Source of the DNA: Alnus glutinosa
Taxonomy: Eukaryota; Streptophyta; Magnoliopsida; Fagales; Betulaceae
Length of the DNA: 64,000 bases
Direction: 5' to 3'
NCBI RefSeq assembly: GCF_958979055.1
Contig: NC_084889.1
Coordinates: 33,354,951-33,418,950 of the forward strand
The translations under genes and the position numbers were made by a program. Of this stretch, positions 39,196 through 49,683 are shown one piece after another. Under the pieces are notes generated by a model. The model was not told the origin of the DNA, made no database searches, and saw nothing but the letters and a program-made list of their open reading frames with translations. How positions within the stretch are numbered: the stretch's first letter is position 1; each line of letters begins with the position of its first letter.

Positions 39196-40052
39196 TCATG
39201 GCTATTGAGAACGAATCGAATCAGATGGTTCTATTTCTCAATCTTTCTGACTTGTTCCTACGAAAACAAGGTTGAAAAGATTGAGAAAAATAAGAATTCA
39301 TAACCACTGATAAAGAATTCTTCGAAAAGTTAAAGATTAGTAATCCTTTTTAGTAATATTTTTTTATAGGAAGGTAATAAACAAAAAAATAAAAAAAAAT
39401 AAAAAAAAAAACTACGAGCTCTTTTTTCTTTTATAACTTAGGAGCTGTGCGGGATGAAAGTCTCATTCACAGTTTTGAATGGGAGAAAAACGTAAGGAAT
39501 CCTCTTTTCGACTTTGACTCTCCCACTCCAATTGTTGCTTTTCTTTATGTTATTATGAAGTTGTTGTTTCAACTTCGGTCACTTGAATTTTTGATATTTC
39601 TTTTTATTTTTCATCAAATGAATAGTATAATTATCTCAAAGCGAGGTATAATTTAATATATTTTTGTGAAGTTATTCCTTATTATTAAAATAAATTAATA
39701 AAAAGATCATCGCTCACATTATTGTATAAACACTTACTTTTCGAGGAAAAATTGACAATTACATAATGGAGAAATATACAAGGTTGCGTAGATAACATTT
39801 GTACGAGGATGATTTTTGTGTTGTCTGAGAGCCTTAATTAGCGGGGATGACAAGTGGGGCGATGTGATGTGGTGAAGTGTACGGGAGATGCCCAAGCAAG
39901 TGGGACCGAGTTTGATTTTGGACGGCCAGGAAATGAGAGGACGATGCTTAACCTTATCGTGCTCCTGGATTTCAATACATTAGAAGAATATGCACGTGAA
40001 AAACGGCGGGATCTCTCCAGTTGATTGGAACCGGAAATGGCTGATCTTTTAT

Positions 40053-40235
40053 GAGTAATGATTCACTACCACTTAAATATACAACTTTTCATCATTTTGT
40101 CTATGTGACAAGGTGGTCCCTCATTATAATTTATTTTTAAAAAATAAAAAAATTCAAAAAGTAGTGAGGGACCACCTTGCCACATAAACAATGTGGTAAA
40201 AAGTTGTATCTTTAAGTGGCAGTGAATCATTATTC
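40053..40235. mobile_element. Mutator-type MITE, copy A
   Basis: A 183-bp palindrome starting GAGTAATGATTCACTACCAC and ending GTGAATCATTATTC. The interior repeats CACC..TTGTC..GTGACAAGGTGGTCC with its complement. The flanks ATCTTTTAT (40044-40052) and ATCTTATAT (40236-40244) match at 8 of 9. Unit 2 has the empty site with ATCTTTTAT at about 50242, so this copy inserted after the duplication. Confidence 0.85.
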
Positions 40236-40408
40236 ATCTTATATATATATATATATAAGGGCATTATTATAGTTTTACATTAAAAATCAATCGAAAAAGA
40301 TCTTGATGCAAAAAACGGAATTACAATTTGAGTAATGATTCATTGCCATATTTTTATGTAATTTTTCACCACCTTGCCTACGTGGCAAGGTGGTCCCCTA
40401 CTACCTTT

Positions 40409-40591
40409 GAGTAATGATTGAACATTACTCTAAAGTACAACTTTTCACCACCTTACATATGTGGCAAGGTGGTCTTCCATCTTAATTTATTTTTAAAAAA
40501 TTAAAAAACTCAAAAAGTAGTGGAGGACCACCTTGCCACATAGACAAGATGGTGAAAAGTTGTATCTTTAAGTGGTAGTGAATCATTACTC
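40409..40591. mobile_element. Mutator-type MITE, copy C (nested in B)
   Basis: A 183-bp palindrome from GAGTAATGATTGAACATTAC to GTGAATCATTACTC, flanked by identical 9-bp ACTACCTTT at 40400-40408 and 40592-40600. The target is the CCACTACCTTTTGAGTTTT segment of element B; the same segment is present uninterrupted in copy E. Confidence 0.88.
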
Positions 40592-40615
40592 ACTACCTTT
40601 TGAGTTTTAAAAATA

Positions 40616-40774
40616 GAGTAATGATTGAACACCACCCAAAGATACAACTTTTCACCATCTTGCCTATGTAGCAAGGTGGTCCCCCACTACTTAAAAATAA
40701 ATTAAGGTAGGGACCACCTTGCCACATAGGCAAGGTGAAAAGTTGTATCTTTAGGTGGTATTGAATCATTACTC
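40616..40774. mobile_element. Mutator-type MITE, copy D (nested in B)
   Basis: A 159-bp palindrome with ends GAGTAATGATTGAACACCAC and GTGGTATTGAATCATTACTC. The flanks TTAAAAATA (40607-40615) and TTAAATAAA (40775-40783) agree at 7 of 9, so the duplication has diverged. An open frame at 40593-40808 runs across it and is not a gene. Confidence 0.8.
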
Positions 40775-40784
40775 TTAAATAAAA

Positions 40785-40970
40785 GAGTAATGATTCAATG
40801 TCACTCAAAGATATAACTTTTCACCACCTTGTCTATGTGACAAGGTGGTCCCCCACTACCTTTTGAGTTTTTTTTTTTTTTTTAAATAAAAATAAATTAA
40901 GGTAGACTACCTTGCCACATAGATAAAGTGGTAAAAAGTTGTATATTTAGATGGTAGTAAATCATTACTC
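40785..40970. mobile_element. Mutator-type MITE, copy E (nested in B)
   Basis: A 186-bp palindrome with ends GAGTAATGATTCAATGTC and GTAGTAAATCATTACTC. The flanks TAAATAAAA (40776-40784) and AAAATAAAA (40971-40979) match at 8 of 9. Its left flank overlaps the right flank of copy D, so D and E sit side by side inside the A-rich centre of B. Confidence 0.82.
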
Positions 40971-42991
40971 AAAATAAAATAAATACCACATAAGTAAAGT
41001 GGTAAGAAGCTGTATAAAAAGGTGGCAATGAATCATTACTCTTACAATTTACAGCCTCCACCAATTACTTTTCCAAATTAGGCAATATATATTATTAGCA
41101 AGAATTATCTGCTCAAATGAATACAAGTTGTTTGGTTACCCAATTTAACATATAAGTTTCATGTAAAATCTTTCATACCCAAATTGTTAACAATTGTTAA
41201 CAATTAATTGTTGTAGATTATAATCCTAAAAAACGTACGTTATATTGGTATTACCATTGACATAAAGAAAATGATTGGGCAATAGAACTTTTATTATATC
41301 ATAACAACTCATATTTTTTTTAAAAATGGGTATCATTAGAACTGTCACCTGACAATTCATATTTTACTGGCTGATGTTGAGAATAATTCTACTCCAAGTC
41401 AAATTGGGATTGTAATCCTAACTCGGGTCTAATAATGACTCTTTGAATAATTTAATCAACAGTCCAATTTCTAGTTGAATGAGAATAAAACTCTCATAAC
41501 AAATTAAATTCCAGACACTCGTATTTTAAGTAGGAATAATAAACCTAATGCAGATTGGACTCCACATTTTTTACTATAAATAAGTGTTATGTAAATTATC
41601 ATGCCAGTTCATAATAAGTGCATTACCACATTAATTTGCAACTGACTCGTAATAGATTATGAAAGTTATAATTCCATAGCAGCACTTGTAATAACAATAA
41701 GACATGGTAAAGATAGAATTGTTGCATTTTTAAACATTAAAATAATTTATAGTTCATTGAAAATTGAAATCTAATACATAACCTATGGATTAAAATCATA
41801 TTCTATTCACAAATTACAAATTGGGTAAATTGAACAAATACGTCATTTCCTAGTAGACTTGGTATGCCAAATGGGGTCCAAAAAATTCTACATATTCTCC
41901 TTCTTCTTTTATTGGACAAAATTAAACCAATTATATATTAGTAATTAGTGCTAGACTTTTGTGATGGTGACAAAGTGGAGGAAGGGTAAAGGAAGGTGGT
42001 GGTCGTATTATGGGAGACTTGAGAGTGAGTCATGACCATTAATTGCGAAGCTCATCTACTTTCAAGCAGTTTGGGGTGCAGAGTCCTTTTGTACTAATTA
42101 TTCTTTTTATTATTTACAAAAAAAAAAAAAAAAAAAAATCTTTTTTATTGGGATTTCTAAATTGACTGCACTTCTATCAACAAATTATAGTCAATCTTAA
42201 CCTCCACGATGATGCCTAACACTAGAGAGAATAGAGGTAGTGATACGAGTAATGTAAAAAGTCTTTTATGTGTTATTATTTTATTATTTAAAAATAATAT
42301 AACTTTTAAAATTATCATTGAACTTGTGATTGATCATTATTGAATTTGATCAAACGATAACTTTAAAACTATCTTATTTTTAGAGGGATACAAGAGTAAT
42401 ATATGAAGGACTTCTAAAGTTATTTGTAGTGATAGTAGCTAAGAAATATAAAATGAAGGTGGCGATATCGGTGCAAAGGAGAAAAGGAAAAGGCAAAAAA
42501 GTTGTCATGGTGGTGGTGGTAGTGCAAATGGAGAGGTGGGAGGGGGAAGAGAGGTAATGAAGGCATAAAGAAGTCGGAGGAAGAGAGATGGGGGATGATC
42601 AAAGGAAAATGATTTGCAGCACCTACTTTTTATTAAAAAAATAAGTTTTAATGAAAAAGTATTATTCGGTGTGACATTAAATGATTTTTTTTTTATTAAA
42701 ATTCATTTTTTTAATGAAAAAAGAGTGATAGGGGACAGTTTCCTGTCCTCTGTGTATTAGGGCTCATGATCAAATGCTTTGGAAAATGATTTATACTTAC
42801 TTTTTTTGGGGATATAATCTATCAACAATAAAAAGAAAAGTTTTTTCATTTCATTTCATTGAGCAAAATAGGAAAATACTAAAAAGTATACACCAAAAAA
42901 TAAATAATTTTTGTTAAATTATTACCTAAATGATCAAATTCATTATTTTTTTTATTAGCTTAAGCAGTTGAGATAATTTGTGTTTTTAACA

Positions 42992-43325
42992 TTTTTTTTT
43001 TTTTTTGAAAAAGTAGAATATAACTTCATTGGAATCAAATACTTGAAGCTTGCTCTGCAAACACAAGATACTGAATACACAGAGGACATTCTTCCATCCA
43101 AGTGAAATCTAGTAACATTTTTGTTAACAGCCATTTTAGACAGTGTATGAGCAACCTTATTAGCAGCCCTATTGACATGTTTGATATCCAACGTTTCACC
43201 CTTTCAAGTATGCCTCTTCTATCAAATGTCCAAAAGAACTCCAGTAAGGCCAACACTATGGACAAAGCATCACCTTCAAGCAGTACCTGCTGCCATGCAT
43301 GCACCCTTAATCAGCACAAAAACTG
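42992..43325 (-). pseudogene. 5'-truncated LINE remnant with RNase H-like C terminus (unit 1)
   Basis: On the minus strand two overlapping frames encode pieces of the RNase H-like (RVT_3) domain found at the end of plant LINE reverse transcriptases and related proteins. One contains VLLEGDALSIVLAL (43035-43304). The other contains HVNRAANKVAHTLSKMAVN (42955-43191). A frameshift separates them. The sequence runs into a poly-A tail (T run at 42992-43006 on the + strand), as expected for a 5'-truncated retroposed copy. It is dead. Confidence 0.65.
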
Positions 43326-44159
43326 ACAGCCTCCCACGATTGAACCATGATTCTTTAATTTACCATTAATTTCGATTAAATATTTCTTTTCAAGTTCCAA
43401 TATTATTTGTCATGTAAATACAAGTTATCCCAAAAGCAATTCATTTTCAAGTTTTAATATTATTTGTTATATAAACCATCAATTATTTTAAAAGTCGAAG
43501 CCGACAAACAATTGTGAATTTTACAGGTTTACAAGTCTATCTTCTGCAATTATTTGTCCAAATTCAAGTGATGAAATAAAAATTGAGTTGTCCAATCATT
43601 TATCTGGTCTGGTGGGTCTCATAAGTAGTCTTTCACAATCACCTGTTCGAATTCTCTCAAATTCAGACAAATAATTATAAAAAATCTCTTATCCAAATTT
43701 TGTCCGAGTCTTATCGGATTTCAAATCTTATCACTGCTGCTCAAAAACATCTTTCGCCTTTGTCAGGTCAAGTTTCCTTATCATGGAAGGCCTTTATGAG
43801 TCTTGGGTCCTACCCATATGAAAGTTATCTTTGGGACATTTTTCATGAACAAAAATGCATGGATTTCCAATACTTCTGCGATGAATAATTCTAAAGTGCT
43901 CAAATTCGTCACATTATCTTATATTCTTATTCATTTTTGTGGGTGTTATTTTAAGAGGATTTTTCTCCAGTAACTTTGTTCAATCATTCAAGAGTACTTC
44001 ACCCCAGGCCAACTTTATGTTTTGTCTCAAACATTATTGACGTAGCTGTTACGTACGGTAGAGGCTGAGTAGTCAAATATTGAATTATTGGTGGTGAAAT
44101 ATTTCGACAGCGAAAATCAGCGTAAAAATGATAAGAATAGACAGAATTAGATGTAATTA

Positions 44160-44563
44160 GAACAATATTGCGCATTGTATAGTAAAACAACCATAACTTT
44201 TGTTACGAATATCAAAATCATAAATAAGACCCCAATCTGAAAAATCTACTTTTGGCGTGCACGTTGTGGCTATCAAGCTATGCTCGGTCAGCATCAATTT
44301 TGTTCTCAAAATCCAATTTTTCCGTCCAAATTAATATGTGTTTTAAGTTTTTTTTTTTTTTTTTTTTTGTCATTTTATGAAATGTTTTGATTAATAATTT
44401 AGAAAGATTTATATTATCAAACTTCACCAAATTTTTTGGTGGAGTCCTTATTTTGATTTGCATTTGCATTTTATGTGATAATTAGGCTTCGGTTTTAGAA
44501 TAATATTTCGTCTTTTCCGAGTAATCATTTGTTTTTTTTTGGGTGGCTAGGGTTTCTTCTACC

Positions 44564-44610
<47 letters not shown>

Positions 44611-44883
44611 CTGTCATGCCAAATTACCTTACAACTTCAATCCTCAGTTCAAATTATTAGCATATATTATCAGAACGATCATAAGTTTTGTTAGGCGTTT
44701 TGTTAGGCGTCAAGTACACTAAAATTATACATACTTCTGAACACCTTTGCTCAATGCAAATTAAAGCAACAAAATGAAATTTGTAATCGTTACAACTTAA
44801 ATTCAAATTTCTATAATCACTTTACAGTCTGATTCTGATATACTCTTCGGTTGGATTTTTTAAATCTTGAATTTCTCATTTCC

Positions 44884-44916
<33 letters not shown>

Positions 44917-45470
44917 GATTATTTAAACTCATGCACATAAAATTTTTGTGATAAAATTCTACCCATGATATAAAGGGTTAAGGGAAAGGGAAATGGAAAA
45001 ATTACCCTTTGGTGTATGGTCTATAGATCTAATTATACACCTCCAGTAAATCAGGAAAAAAAAAAAAGAATGCAAAAATTCAAAATTCCTCATATTATGG
45101 TAAAGAATTGGAGCAAACTGGATGAATTTTGTGGCTCTCAAAAACATAAAAACAATCAAAATTTCATTACATTATTGTAAAGAATTGAAGCAAATTGGAA
45201 TAGTTTTTTGGTTATAAAAACAATCAAATTTCGTCCTTAAGGCCTATAAAATATGAATTAAATGATTAAATTTATTATTTATTATCAATTTAAGCTTAAA
45301 AAAAATGATGATTTAACATGTACTAGTTTTAATTCACCCCACACATAAAAGAAAGTGTTCAAATATTAATTAAATAATTAAATTTATTATTTCCTATCAA
45401 ATAAAATAATTTGTAATTTGACTTGGACCATGATTTTTGGCAAGAATACATTCACCTCACAATCAAAATA
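44160..45470. other. 1.3-kb segment present only in unit 1
   Basis: Unit 2 passes directly from the match of 44160 (about 53820) to the match of 45470. The segment is A/T-rich with a 44-base T run (44567-44610), another T run (44886-44914) and no recognisable gene. I cannot tell whether it is an insertion in unit 1 or a deletion from unit 2; no duplicated flank was seen. Confidence 0.6.
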
Positions 45471-45800
45471 TTGAGCTTTATCAATAATAATAAAAAAAAT
45501 AAATAAAAAGAAAAAAAATCTTGAGCTTTGGGTTGCCCTTCTTGTCATAAGAAATTATAGGCTGCCCCATCATGGAAAGGCCCAACAGGGTAGCACGATC
45601 TTAGGTTTAGGGAGTGGCATCAGCCAGCCGGGTGAATGAGAAGTTTGTTATTGCTTTTGGCCATCCAGTAATCAGTGTTGTTGGATAAACGATTCTGTTA
45701 ATGTTTTTTTAGAGGGTAATTTTTATTTAATAAATATTTTGGTGTGATATATAAGTGAAAGTAATTTAGAACATTTTGTGTTTTGGGCTGTTTGGTAATA

Positions 45801-45945
45801 GAGTAATGCTATTATTCACACCTATTTATCACGTCAATTTTACATCAATTGACGTGACATGTTTTAAGTGAGGCTTTTTTTTTTTTTTTTTTTTTTTTAA
45901 GTGGTTTACATGAGAAACTACTTAAAATACGCTACGTTAACCGCC
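45801..45945. mobile_element. Truncated Mutator-type MITE (unit 1 copy)
   Basis: The left part begins GAGTAATGCTATTATTCACACC and matches the complete element at 54161-54332 in unit 2. The right end is missing: after CGCTACGTTAACCG the sequence jumps to the region that follows the element in unit 2. The left flank TTGGTAATA is close to the unit 2 flank. Confidence 0.65.
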
Positions 45946-46681
45946 GGGGGGTGGGAAAGGAGGCATTTAGAAGGCCCCCTCCAAAATTTTAAAAATTTCC
46001 TTAAAATATATAATTTTTCTAATTTTGACTTCAATAAAAGTCTTTTTATATTTTTATCCCCTCCCATATCACAATTTTTGGTTCCGCCCATGGTAGTACC
46101 CGTTTTATCATAAATTCCTTTGAATTTGACCGTAGGCATTCCGACACCCAAGTCAGTGTACCCGCCTTTTGGGAGAGCGAAGGAAAGGAGGAGAAAGAGA
46201 GAAAGAGCTCCCATTGTGGGAGGCTGTGTGTGTATTTGGTGAATAATGGGAGAATATACCGAAAGGAGAGAGATAAGACTTTATATGTTGTCTCCCTCGG
46301 TCTCTCTTGGTCTTCTTGGGCCCTTGGGCTTTGCCATGGATGGGCCCTTTGTTGGATTAACCCTTTTTAGGCTGTCTAAGGCTTCTCCTAACCCTATTAG
46401 GCCTTTGAGCCTGGTTTTTATGGGCTTCCAAACCTCAAGGGCCTTCTACAAATCCTTATCATGAATGACCTTAAAAATGATAGAAATGCCAATCAAATCC
46501 CTTCATTTATGATAATTTAATACTCGTCAAATCCTTAAATTTAGGGTAATTCAATCTCATTTATGATAAAAATTTATATCCCCAATAAGACTAAATTCAA
46601 TAGGTAAACCACAACCACCAAGCACCCGTTTGTGCTATCTATATATATATATATAGATCTCATTGTAACACAAAATAACTA

Positions 46682-47027
46682 AAAATTTGTTTGAATTTGC
46701 AATTTTAAAAAGTGCAATTTAAAAATAGTAATTTTAAAAAGTACAATTTAAAAATAATAATTTTAAAATGTGCGATTTGAAAAAATAATTTTTAAAAACG
46801 CAATTAAGTGTTTGGTAAAATTACAGTTTGACCTTTAAAATCACAAATCAGACTTTCAAACTCTGTCTTTTCAAAAAAAGCATCTTATTGTCTGCGATTT
46901 GAAAAACAGTTTTCTGTATTTTCAAAATCGCAATTTTTAAAAAAAGCAATTCTCAAACGATTCATTTTATACTATTTGGTTTAAAATCGTACATTTTAGT
47001 TACGAAATTGCAATCCCAAACGCACCC
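46682..47027. mobile_element. 346-bp element with TA duplication, only in unit 1
   Basis: The right end reads AATCCCAAACGCACCC; the left is a diverged complement (AAAATTTGTTTGAATTTGC). It lies between two TA dinucleotides (46680-46681 and 47028-47029) where unit 2 has one (near 55167). The interior repeats TGCAATTTAAAAATA-type phrases. A related sequence is present in both units around 47846-48095 and 56225-56430. The superfamily is uncertain; a TA target would fit Tc1/mariner-type MITEs. Confidence 0.6.
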
Positions 47028-47316
47028 TAGATTAGTCCAAGGAAAATTTAGTCTTATCGGGCATTACCTACAATTAATGGAAGCACTTGCATTTGGTTAT
47101 ATATAATTAGATATGTGGACTAGTGAATTGAGAATATAAGGGAGAAAAATGGGGATATCCCCAGCTCTTGCCTATGAACACCCAAATGTACAAAAAGCCT
47201 ATATATACGTCCCATTTTCAGCCAGAAAAATAGAAAGAAGAAAAAAATTATGAAAAAAAAAAAGTCAAGAAAGTCGTTTGTTACCGTGAAGAAAGCCGGA
47301 GCTTGACTTGTAAGGC

Positions 47317-47839
47317 ATGTTGTTGATGGATGTAAAGGTAACACTAAGCCATGTGACCCAAGCCCAAAACTCCCCACAAGACTTCCTCCATGAACACGCT
47401 AAATGCCGTGCGAATGTGGGTCCTGGTCCTCTTGTTTGGGACAATAGGCTTGCAGCCAGCCTATGCTCAAGCTTATGCCAACAAGAGGATCGGAGACTGC
47501 AAGTTGGAGGCTTCCGGAGGGTCGTTCGGAGAGAATCTTGCCCAAGAGTTCTCGTAACAGCTACAGAGCTAGAGATGCAGTAGTGTTGGATTGGAATTAT
47601 GAAGCGACGTACGTACTATGACGTTGGCGGCTCCAACAAATGCGTTGGGGCACGATTGCCGGCACTACCTCCAGCTCGTTTGGCGCAATACGCAGCGTCT
47701 TGGGTGTGCCCGTGTCAACTGCCGCAATGGAGGGACATTTGTCGCCTGCAACTGCGATCCTCCGGGAAATATCCCCGGCCAACGCCCTTTCAAAGCATGT
47801 ATTAATTGTTGTTGCTCAGCAGTAATGTATATGGTCTAA
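47317..47839 (+). pseudogene. PR-1-like (CAP domain) pseudogene, unit 1
   Basis: Remnant of a pathogenesis-related protein 1 gene, which in plants encodes a small secreted CAP-domain defence protein. Recognisable pieces in order: AQNSPQDFLHEHAKCRANVG and GPLVWDNRLAA (frame 1), GGSFGENLAQ (frame 2), and [18 protein letters not shown] with [14 protein letters not shown] (frame 3). The breaks are 4-bp duplications of AGCC (about 47458) and GTAC (about 47611), an extra G after 47647, and stops after GENLAQ. The start of the signal peptide is missing relative to unit 2. The HYTQVVW-type CAP signature is altered to HYLQLVW. A TATATATA box lies upstream near 47200. It cannot encode a full protein. 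Confidence 0.85.
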
Positions 47840-47876
47840 TGCTATCTAGAGTGTGTTTGGTATCGAGAATTGTAGA

Positions 47877-47924
<48 letters not shown>

Positions 47925-49503
47925 TTTTAAAACTACATCGTTTTTTGAGTTCGTTTTTAAAAAATTGTGTTTTAAAAATACAGAAAAATTACATTTTCAA
48001 ATCGCAAGTATGAGGCTGCTTTTTTAAAAAGCGGACGATTTTAAAGGCTAAACTGTGATTTTATTAAATGCTTAACTGCGTTTTTAAAAATTAGATAGGT
48101 GAAAGCCGCGTGAGAATGCAACCAGGAAAGGATGCGACCCAATATGATGGATACAATCATCGAGAGTAAGAGAATCCTATGTAACTCCAAGGGAATGCAA
48201 CCTGAATCAGGGAGGGACGCGGCTCAAAAGAAAGAAAAAAATCATCTTGAGTAAGAGAATACAACGGAAGCGGGATCTCTTTCAAGGACAGCGAGTCTTA
48301 AGCCTAATCATATCGAGATAGGGAGAAACTTAGATTTGAATATGAGAAAACAACATAAATACAAATAAAAAATATAAATAAAACACCAAACCCATAAATC
48401 AGCAGCATTGACGGATGAAGTGGTGGGAATGCACGTGCATGTGACGGCTAGACAGAGGTGAGAGGGTGGGCTGAACTCACAGAGGATGGCAAATCTAACT
48501 TACAAAAAACAATATCTGAAAACCAAGTCAGTATTAAGGGCAAGAGAGGCTAAGAGCGGAGGGATGGAGGAGATGGATGGCTTGGCACCAGCTAACATGG
48601 CATTGTGGCATCGGATTGGGTGTTGATGTGTCAAACGAGGCACACGTGGCAAATGACAAATCGTTAACTTTGATAGTAAACTAACAAGGAGGCCTATTTT
48701 ACATTTGAGTAAAATTTAAGGTCTTTATTCTTAAAATTAGAAACCCAAGAATTAAATTTAAATCAAATGAAAATTTAGGGATTAAGTATGATTTTTCACT
48801 TGTTTTTTTTCATCAATCTAGTCTGTTAATTTAACATGTGTTCAAATATATGTATTACTCATGTAATTCTAGAATCAAATATATTTATATTCTCTTAACT
48901 ATGTTTATTGCTACTTCCCTAGTTTACTACATATAATAATCATTTTGACATTATTCCCTCTTGAGGGCTTGTCCCAAGTTTAGCCGTATGGTTCCCAAGA
49001 TCCTTTGCTGATTAATCCTTTGAGCAAATGAATGAATTCAAGCCTTTTAAAGACGATATATCAAAAGACACCTTTTAAAAAGTTTGTTACTCTGTATCTC
49101 AATCACTTTTGTACCCTGCTCCTACTGCTGCAAATTGTTTATACAAAAACTATGGGTCGCTGCCCCAGTCATGAGATGTGCCCCCCAATAAATGGGTCAC
49201 TGACTAGGGCATGTGCCTTGGAGTACTCTTCTGAGCCAAGCCGGGCCCGTAAGGCCATTGTGTATGATTGATTGAGCCCATCAAATGGAACTATGAGATC
49301 GAGGATCCTCCTAACAAGCCACATGGACACGAGGCTCTCTCTCTCGTGGAAGAAATGGATTTCCAATAAAGAGAGGAAGAGATAAATTGGGATTTGGATT
49401 GGATGCAATAAATTGCTCTCGTTGCGTGTACTATACTGGTAGTTAATGTGAGAGGATAAGTAGGCTTTATATTTGCCCAGATAGATAGGCTATGCACTTT
49501 AAT

Positions 49504-49683
49504 GGTGTGTTTAGGAATTGAATTTTTTGAAATTAGAATTTAATTATAATTCATTGCGTGAATTTTGAGGTTTAACTTTGTAAAATAAAATTTAAAAAAA
49601 TTTGAAAAAGTAAAATAAAATATGATTTGTTTTTGAAAAAAAATAGAGAAGAATCTTGATTCAACCCTGTTACCAAACACACC
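49504..49683. repeat. MITE-like repeat with GGTGTGTTT ends (both units)
   Basis: The ends GGTGTGTTTAGG and CCAAACACACC are inverted repeats in a TAAT/ATTA context. The interior is an A/T-rich GAATTGAATTTT-type sequence. The same element is at 57748-57926 in unit 2, so it inserted before the duplication. Confidence 0.55.

Larger units (their letters stand above)
40330..41041. mobile_element. Mutator-type MITE, copy B (outer host of a nest)
   Basis: The ends GAGTAATGATTCATTGCC and GGCAATGAATCATTACTC are perfect 18-bp inverted repeats. They are flanked by identical 9-bp TTACAATTT at 40321-40329 and 41042-41050. Copies C, D and E lie inside it, separating its two arms (40330-40408 and about 40980-41041). 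Unit 2 lacks the whole insertion near 50325. Confidence 0.88.

Noticed and set aside
44567..44610. The T44 run read as the tail of a specific retroposon
   Set aside because: No target-site duplication or retroposon body adjoins it, so only the homopolymer itself is supportable.
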